Positions 6,913 through 10,220 of a DNA stretch of 10,220 nucleotides are shown here, in pieces (position 1 is the stretch's first letter; each line of letters starts with the position of its first letter). The notes under the pieces were generated by a model. The model did no database searches, was not told the DNA's origin, and worked only from the letters and a program-made list of their open reading frames with translations. A program made the translations under genes and the position numbers. The DNA lies in NCBI GenBank assembly GCA_031404015.1, contig JANNGT010000031.1, forward strand, positions 1 to 10,220. The letters are read 5' to 3'. This DNA comes from RPQJ01 sp031404015 (lineage in GTDB: Bacteria > Pseudomonadota > Gammaproteobacteria > Steroidobacterales > Steroidobacteraceae).

Positions 6913-7815
6913 ATGTTCAAGCGACGCGAATTCTTGATGGCACCCTTCACGGCGGCCGCCCTGCTGGCCAGCCCGACCGGCGCAGTGCCTGCCACGCGCC
7001 GTTTCGACGCCGCCGCGCGGCTTCAGTCGCTCGAAGTGGGTCAGGCGCGTCTAGGCGTTTGTTTCCTCGACACCGCTACCGGCGAAGTCAGTGGCAACCG
7101 CATGGAGGAACACTTCGCGATGTGTTCAACGTTCAAGCTGGCCCTGGTCGCCGTCTGCCTGCACGAGGCGGACCAGGGCCGCTTGGACCTTTCGCAGGTC
7201 CTGACCTATTCAGAAGTGGACCTTCTCCCTTGGGCGCCGGTGACACGCAAGAATCTCGCCAGCGGCGGTATGAGCATTGCCGCGCTGGCGCAGGCGGCTC
7301 AAGAACTGAGCGATGGGGTGGCCGCCAACCTTCTGGTAAAGCGTCTAGGCGGCCCAGCTGCCGTCACCGCGAAGTTCCGCGAGATGGGCGACACGGTGAC
7401 GCGTCTCGACCGCTATGAACCGGATCTGGGCTTGGTGCTTTCCGCCGACCTGCGCGATACGACGTCGCCCCTGGCGATGGCGCATCTCGTCCGGCGGATT
7501 ACGACCGGTGATCTATTGCAGAGTAGTTCCCGTGAGCGCCTTCTGCAGTGGATGCAGAACACCGACACCGGCCCCAACAGGCTGCGTGCCGGCCTCCCCG
7601 CCGAGTGGCGTTCCGGGAACAAGACCGGAACCGGACGCACTGATGGAACGACCAACAAGTGCAATGATGTCGCGATCACTTTCCCGACCAGCAGGCCCCC
7701 GATCATCATCGCTGCGTATTTTGATAGCGGCGAATTCACCGCGCAGACCGAGCGTAGGCATGAGGCCGTCCTCGCTGAAGTGGGACGGATTGCCGCCCAA
7801 TGGGCCATGAGCTAG
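6913..7815 (+). CDS. bla: Class A serine beta-lactamase, Tat-exported, L2-like
   Basis: Periplasmic hydrolase of beta-lactams; 300 residues. KRREFL (3-8) ahead of a hydrophobic stretch is a twin-arginine signal. Catalytic motifs: STFK with Ser72/Lys75 (standard S70/K73), SDG at 133-135 in place of the usual SDN, omega-loop Glu169 in EPDLG (standard E166; Gly where Asn170 is usual), and KTGT at 237-240. Cys71 precedes the active Ser as in enzymes with a C69-C238 disulfide, but after KTGT comes Gly; the only nearby Cys is at 250, ten residues on, in an apparently lengthened beta3-beta4 turn. Segments such as APVTRK, GGPAAVTAKFREMGDTV and RDTTSPLAMA recall Stenotrophomonas L2. ATG 6913 has AGGA eight bases upstream. 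No ampR gene is adjacent; the upstream neighbour is tRNA-Gly. A TTGACG at 6837 lacks a good -10. Spectrum cannot be predicted. Confidence 0.93.
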   Translation: MFKRREFLMAPFTAAALLASPTGAVPATRRFDAAARLQSLEVGQARLGVCFLDTATGEVSGNRMEEHFAMCSTFKLALVAVCLHEADQGRLDLSQVLTYSEVDLLPWAPVTRKNLASGGMSIAALAQAAQELSDGVAANLLVKRLGGPAAVTAKFREMGDTVTRLDRYEPDLGLVLSADLRDTTSPLAMAHLVRRITTGDLLQSSSRERLLQWMQNTDTGPNRLRAGLPAEWRSGNKTGTGRTDGTTNKCNDVAITFPTSRPPIIIAAYFDSGEFTAQTERRHEAVLAEVGRIAAQWAMS

Positions 7816-7833
7816 TCGCACCAAAGACTCAAC

Positions 7834-7872
7834 CGAGCCCCAGTTCCGACGACGGCGGTCTGTTGGGGCTCG
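7834..7872 (+). terminator. Hairpin after the beta-lactamase gene (possible terminator)
   Basis: CGAGCCCCA (7834-7842) pairs perfectly with TGGGGCTCG (7864-7872) around a 21-nt loop and starts 18 bases after the stop codon. The stem is strong, but the next bases (CGCGTCAAGG) are not U-rich, so intrinsic termination is doubtful; 3'-end protection of the mRNA is another possibility. Confidence 0.4.
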
Positions 7873-7882
7873 CGTCAAGGTC

Positions 7883-7984
7883 ACACGTGAATCACACGCC
7901 GGAGCAGCGCTCATCGTAAGTGATTGATCGAGTGGGCGGAGTTGGGCAAATCACTTGGGTTCGATTCCCATCACCCGCTCCAAT
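7883..7984 (+). repeat. Cassette A right-end module (about 102 bp)
   Basis: Aligns without gaps to 8732-8833: about 78 of 102 bases identical by hand count, including 13 consecutive bases TAAGTGATTGATC (7917-7929) and the 27-base tRNA fragment. The part before the tRNA fragment does not match the tRNA 5' part (about 14 of 47, near chance), so it belongs to the inserted unit and not to a decayed tRNA. AAGTGATT (7918-7925) and AATCACTT (7949-7956) form a perfect 8-bp inverted repeat next to the repeat boundary, a layout that would suit recombinase binding. Confidence 0.7.
7956..7982 (+). repeat. tRNA-Gly 3' end, direct repeat copy 2 (attR-like)
   Basis: Identical over 27 bases to 6708-6734, including the intact T-arm stem and CCA. 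Upstream sequence differs completely from the tRNA 5' half, so it is a fragment and not a gene. It separates the beta-lactamase compartment from the toxin-antitoxin compartment. Confidence 0.9.
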
Positions 7985-8069
7985 TTTCCCGCCGGGCTGA
8001 GACGGCGTCAGCCAACTCCAGCCAGAGTGTCTCGCGTGAGCTGGTTCTTGATCGCGCGGTCGCCCCAGG

Positions 8070-8107
8070 TTGAACCCACTGTCCAATGGTAGTACATTCT
8101 GACTACC
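8070..8107 (+). promoter_or_regulatory. Toxin-antitoxin promoter with overlapping operator
   Basis: TTGAAC (8070-8075), a 17-base spacer and TACATT (8093-8098) form a plausible sigma-70 promoter 26 bases before the antitoxin ATG. A perfect inverted repeat GGTAGT-N8-ACTACC (8088-8107) covers the -10 box. This is where a ribbon-helix-helix antitoxin would be expected to bind for autorepression. Confidence 0.72.
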
Positions 8108-8123
8108 TATCGGAGAAAGGCCG

Positions 8124-8414
8124 ATGTCCGCGACCAGTCTCAAGCTTCCAGACGATCTCAAGCGTCGCATTGCCAAGCTTGCCGCCAGCAGCGGGCAGAC
8201 GCCCCATGCGTTCATGATCGATGCACTGGCGCGCGAGGCGGAGCGGTCGGAACTGCGGCAGCGATTCGCGGCCGAGGCGGCCGAGTCGGAGCGCGAGGCG
8301 CTCGGCAGTGGCAAGGCCCATTCCCTGGCCGCGACGTTCGACTATCTTGCCGAGAGAGTTGCTGGCAAGAACCCACGACGTCCGCGGGCTCGTTCGTGGC
8401 GCACGTCGAAATAA
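8124..8414 (+). CDS. Ribbon-helix-helix antitoxin (CopG/ParD-like)
   Basis: 96 residues. The N terminus has the ribbon-helix-helix pattern: a short strand TSLKLP (4-9), helix A (DLKRRIAKLAASSG, 11-24), turn with TPHAF (26-30) and helix B (MIDALAREAERSE, 31-43). This fold forms a DNA-binding dimer. The rest is charged and helical, ending in an Arg-rich tail (NPRRPRARSWR, 83-93) expected to wrap the toxin. ATG 8124 has GGAGAAAGG about 8 bases upstream. The coding end overlaps the toxin start by 19 bases, typical of a coupled toxin-antitoxin pair. Its probable operator overlaps its own promoter. It lies inside the second tRNA-flanked unit, where addictive stabilisation of the DNA is a natural role. 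Confidence 0.88.
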   Translation: MSATSLKLPDDLKRRIAKLAASSGQTPHAFMIDALAREAERSELRQRFAAEAAESEREALGSGKAHSLAATFDYLAERVAGKNPRRPRARSWRTSK

Positions 8415-8695
8415 GCGTCCGGGCGCTCCGCGATCTGGAGCGCTTGTTTGATTTCGTCGCCGAAATCGATCCCGATCGGGCGCAGGCGCAGGTCTCAAGC
8501 ATACGGGCGGCTTTCGAGGTTCTTGCGGATCACCCGCTGCTCGGTCGAGTGGCGGAAGATGGGCGGCGCGAGCTCGTGCTGTCTCGTGGCAAGTATGGCT
8601 ACATCGCAAAGTATCGCTGGTTGCCGACCGAGGACGTCGTGCTGGTCCTGGCGGTCAGGCATCAGCGCGAAGCGGGATACACCGAAGACCAGTAG
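8396..8695 (+). CDS. RelE/ParE-superfamily toxin
   Basis: 99 residues. The family pattern is clear: N-terminal strand VEISVRALRDLERLFDFVAE (4-23), a helix (RAQAQVSSIRAAFEVLADHP, 28-47), then GRVAEDGRRELVLSRGKYGYIAKYRWL (50-76) and the C-terminal strand VVLVLAVRHQREAGY (81-95). The RHQRExxY ending is common in ParE-type members, which poison DNA gyrase, while RelE members cleave mRNA; sequence alone does not decide which. Translation starts at GTG 8396 inside the end of the antitoxin gene, with no good ribosome site of its own, so translational coupling is likely. A hairpin GTCGCT-GCGA-AGCGAC (8700-8715) follows 4 bases after the stop, without a U-tract. Confidence 0.9.
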   Translation: MAHVEISVRALRDLERLFDFVAEIDPDRAQAQVSSIRAAFEVLADHPLLGRVAEDGRRELVLSRGKYGYIAKYRWLPTEDVVLVLAVRHQREAGYTEDQ

Positions 8696-8731
8696 TGGCG
8701 TCGCTGCGAAGCGACTGCGCGGCGCGCGCGT

Positions 8732-8833
8732 ACACGTCAAACACACTCGAGATTATCGCTGACGATAAGTGATTGATCCGGCGCGCGGAACCGGCCGACT
8801 CACGTGGGTTCGATTACCATCACCCGCTCCAAT
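8732..8833 (+). repeat. Cassette B right-end module (about 102 bp)
   Basis: Gap-free homologue of 7883-7984. It keeps ACACGT...CACAC at its left edge and TAAGTGATTGATC at 8766-8778, then diverges mainly by single substitutions until the tRNA fragment. Just before the conserved block, TTATCG-CTGA-CGATAA (8753-8768) is a perfect hairpin not present in the other copy. The two modules show that the cassettes share a terminus although their cargo differs. Confidence 0.7.
8805..8831 (+). repeat. tRNA-Gly 3' end, direct repeat copy 3 (distal att-like)
   Basis: 26 of 27 bases match the tRNA 3' end. One C-to-A change at 8816 breaks the T-arm stem, so it could not serve as a tRNA end. Two further bases upstream (CG, 8803-8804) also match the tRNA. 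It marks the right border of the island; no fourth copy was seen downstream in the window. Confidence 0.85.
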
Positions 8834-8866
8834 CCCTGTCCCGACAAGAAATACGCAGGGAATTTT
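8833..8866 (+). terminator. Possible terminator at the island's right border
   Basis: TCCCTG (8833-8838) pairs with CAGGGA (8856-8861) around a 17-nt loop and is followed by ATTTT. The stem is short and the loop long, so this is only a weak candidate for ending toxin-antitoxin transcription. The rest of 8867-8998 shows no gene or clear signal. Confidence 0.3.
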
Positions 8867-8998
8867 AGGAACGCGCAGGCACCCAATTGTCCGGGTCTTT
8901 CCCGGCTGCTGCGATATTCCCCGGCGCAATGTATCGCGCCCCTGTTGTTTGCCTTTGATCCCTCCGAATGCCGTTGTTCGACTCCTCGTCGGCAACGT

Positions 8999-9703
8999 TC
9001 ACGTGCGACGCCGTGACACCAGCGGTGCTGCGCGGACGAACAGGTTGGCCGCTGCCTCCTCAAGCATCCATCGGCCCATGGCGTCATACGAAACGGGTGA
9101 CCAGGAGTTTCGTGCGCCGTTCCAGTTCACCGAGGCCACGGGACGCTCATCCTTGCCGCGAGAATTCAGGCCACCGCGTACAAGGGTCCAGCGAAGCGAC
9201 GATAGCGCCCCGTTACCGAGCGCATCTACGACAGCTTGCTGCTCACGAGCTCCGCGGCCCATTGTCCCGGGCATCCACATGAAGAAGCGCATGATCCGGC
9301 TTGCAGGTTGCCCTGGCAGTGAAGTGAGCAACGTGTTGATCATGACGATGCGGTCGACGCCTGCAGCCAACATCGACTCCTCAACCGCCGCCATGTTCGT
9401 TGAGAGCAAGGCGGAGCGCTCATGGGTCGTCGCCGTAACTCCAGTTGCGGTGAGAACGGCATCGGCGCCGGCGAACGCCTCCATGAGGGCGGGGCGATCG
9501 TCGAAAGACTCCACGACAACAACGCGAGATCCGTCCGGCACGTCTGTTATGCGTTCCGGCCGAGAACGGACGATGGCAGTGAAGTTCATTCCTGCTGCTC
9601 GGCACACGCCGAGAATCCCCTGACCCAGACCCCCCGCAGCGCCGATGACGGCCACACGATGCGGTAGTGGTCGAGATTGGCTATCGGCTGTTGGTGTCGT
9701 CAT
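8999..9703 (-). CDS. NAD(P)-binding SDR/NmrA-like protein
   Basis: 234 residues from ATG 9703. A Rossmann fold is evident: VAVIGAAGGLGQGI (17-30) holds the G-x-x-G-x-x-G dinucleotide loop (Gly21, 24, 27). It is followed by a strand ending in Arg46 (FTAIVRS), which often favours NADP, then VVVVESFDD (61-69), ADAVLTATG (80-88) and VDRIVMINT (117-124). The Tyr-x-x-x-Lys of classical SDRs is not evident, placing it with atypical SDR/NmrA-like proteins that act as oxidoreductases or redox sensors. The frame stays open to 9826, but those 41 extra residues are low-complexity and the family begins near the glycine loop; GGAG lies 11 bases before ATG 9703. It follows the membrane-protein gene on the same strand by 43 bases, suggesting an operon. 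Substrate unknown. Confidence 0.88.
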   Translation of the reverse strand: MTTPTADSQSRPLPHRVAVIGAAGGLGQGILGVCRAAGMNFTAIVRSRPERITDVPDGSRVVVVESFDDRPALMEAFAGADAVLTATGVTATTHERSALLSTNMAAVEESMLAAGVDRIVMINTLLTSLPGQPASRIMRFFMWMPGTMGRGAREQQAVVDALGNGALSSLRWTLVRGGLNSRGKDERPVASVNWNGARNSWSPVSYDAMGRWMLEEAAANLFVRAAPLVSRRRT

Positions 9704-9746
9704 GGCAGCGAATGCTCCGGCAAGTGGGATCGATGGCGCGCTTGGT

Positions 9747-10160
9747 TCATTCGGATTGCGCGGGCCCGGAGACGTCGCTGCGACGAACGATGATCCACGC
9801 GAGGCACGCGGCGGCGACAACATCAAAGGCCAGGCAGAAAGCGGACCACCAGGCGGGCACCCCGGGATTTTCGATCATACTGCCGCGCATGGCATCGAAG
9901 ACGCCGTGGCCGGCCAGCGCGGCAACGATGACCCACTCGCTCTTCTTGAAACCGACGGTGGCTGCAGTCACGAATCCAGCCATCACGATCGACTCGAGCA
10001 GCACGACCTGCCCTGATCCACCCATCGCTGCAAACAACACATAGTAAGACGCGACAACGATCATAACGGTCGGGTAGAACGCGCGGTCGCGAACCAGCCC
10101 CGTCCGCATGGCAAACAGCGCCACGACCAGCGCCAGCACGACTCCAATGACATAGGCCAT
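9747..10160 (-). CDS. Small integral membrane protein, unknown function
   Basis: 137 residues with about five hydrophobic segments: 2-18, 28-47, 52-71, 76-90 and 105-126. The N terminus has no cleavable signal; the first segment is probably a membrane anchor helix. Arg/Lys-containing loops (RTGLVRDR at 19-26, KKSE at 72-75, RRSD at 126-129) help orient it. GHGVFDAMRGSM (84-95) is a polar patch within the fourth helix that could be functional. ATG 10160 has AGGAG seven bases upstream, a strong ribosome site. It is probably transcribed with the SDR-like gene 43 bases downstream. No recognised family motif; a DUF-type membrane protein seems likely. Confidence 0.78.
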   Translation of the reverse strand: MAYVIGVVLALVVALFAMRTGLVRDRAFYPTVMIVVASYYVLFAAMGGSGQVVLLESIVMAGFVTAATVGFKKSEWVIVAALAGHGVFDAMRGSMIENPGVPAWWSAFCLAFDVVAAACLAWIIVRRSDVSGPAQSE

Positions 10161-10220
10161 AGGTGCGCTCCTGGTTCCTGCTAATGCAGGGCCTCCTGGA
10201 GTGAGACGGACCGAACTGTC

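Larger units (their letters stand above)
6735..7982 (+). mobile_element. tRNA-flanked cassette A (beta-lactamase cargo)
   Basis: A compartment of about 1.25 kb bounded by identical 27-bp tRNA-Gly 3' repeats. Its only gene is a class A beta-lactamase. Its left part has a CTCTCCC hairpin, and its right end is a roughly 100-bp block homologous to the right end of the next compartment. There is no integrase or transposase. Reading it as an inserted unit rests on the repeats and the shared terminus; mobilisation in trans or deletion of a recombinase gene are both possible. Confidence 0.6.
7983..8831 (+). mobile_element. tRNA-flanked cassette B (toxin-antitoxin cargo)
   Basis: A compartment of about 0.85 kb between tRNA-Gly 3' repeats 2 and 3. 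It carries one promoter/operator and an antitoxin-toxin pair, and nothing else. Its right end is homologous to that of cassette A. Its leader includes the small hairpin GGCTGA-N7-TCAGCC (7996-8014) and, at 8052-8069, a sequence 16/18 identical to 6738-6755 in cassette A. It has no recombinase. The distal repeat carries one mismatch, consistent with an older insertion pushed outward by a later one. Confidence 0.6.

Noticed and set aside
7826..7872. Integron attC-like pair (ACTCAAC ... GTTGGGG) after the beta-lactamase gene
   Set aside because: The left half fits RYYYAAC, but the right half does not fit GTTRRRY and the two are not complementary at the core. The tRNA repeats are a better explanation of the borders.
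7909..7982. A second, degenerate tRNA gene around repeat 2
   Set aside because: The 47 bases before the fragment match the tRNA 5' part at only about 14 positions, near chance, and offer no acceptor 5' strand GCGGGTG.
9704..9826. N-terminal extension of the SDR-like protein to 9826
   Set aside because: The extension is low-complexity, overlaps the preceding gene's 3' end, and the Rossmann glycine loop already lies 20 residues after ATG 9703.
10181..10219. C-terminal end of a further minus-strand gene (12 codons then TAG)
   Set aside because: The frame could be the tail of an upstream gene 20 bases before the membrane-protein start, but 39 bases at the window edge are too few to support a call.

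Overview
The window comes from a GC-rich proteobacterial chromosome. The gene content suggests a gamma- or betaproteobacterium: RhlE-type helicase, beta-class GST, ExoD-family protein and a Tat-exported L2-like class A beta-lactamase. The L2-like enzyme and the DnrO-like periplasmic protein lean towards the Xanthomonadales, but this is inferred from remembered protein resemblance, not from a marker gene.

Layout. (1) 1-973: the 3' part of an M20 metallopeptidase gene. (2) 974-1236: an intergenic stretch holding an 8-bp hairpin and a very long near-perfect palindrome just before an rhlE-type DEAD-box helicase gene (1237-2598), which ends in a textbook terminator. (3) 2656-4141, minus strand: a beta-class glutathione S-transferase gene followed by a YgiD-type extradiol dioxygenase gene, divergent from a LysR-type regulator gene (4283-5212). 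A T-N11-A dyad lies between them, so the trio reads as a regulated detoxification or aromatic-metabolism unit. (4) 5217-6510, minus strand: a small His-rich exported protein and an ExoD-family membrane protein. (5) 6621-6734: an intact tRNA-Gly(CCC) gene with its own promoter. (6) 6735-8831: an accessory island. (7) 8999-10160, minus strand: a probable two-gene operon of a five-helix membrane protein and an NAD(P)-binding SDR/NmrA-like protein.

The most unusual region is the island behind tRNA-Gly. The last 27 nt of the tRNA gene (T-arm, acceptor 3' strand, CCA) recur at 7956-7982 (identical) and 8805-8831 (one mismatch). They cut the island into two small compartments in tandem. The first (about 1.25 kb) carries only a class A beta-lactamase gene with an SDG motif and a displaced cysteine. 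The second (about 0.85 kb) carries only a ParD/RelE-type toxin-antitoxin pair with a promoter/operator. Both compartments end in a homologous, ungapped block of about 102 bp (about 78/102 identical by hand count) that includes the tRNA fragment. Outside that fragment the block does not resemble the tRNA, so the units look like members of one family of tRNA-targeting, integrase-less cassettes stacked by successive insertions. The proximal unit has the exact repeat and is probably younger; the distal one is partly decayed. No integrase, transposase or integron attC site is visible in the window.

Other non-coding structure includes two CCTCTCCC/GGGAGAGG hairpins (3498-3522 and 6763-6803), which look like a dispersed palindromic repeat. 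No CRISPR array, complete insertion sequence or riboswitch was recognised.
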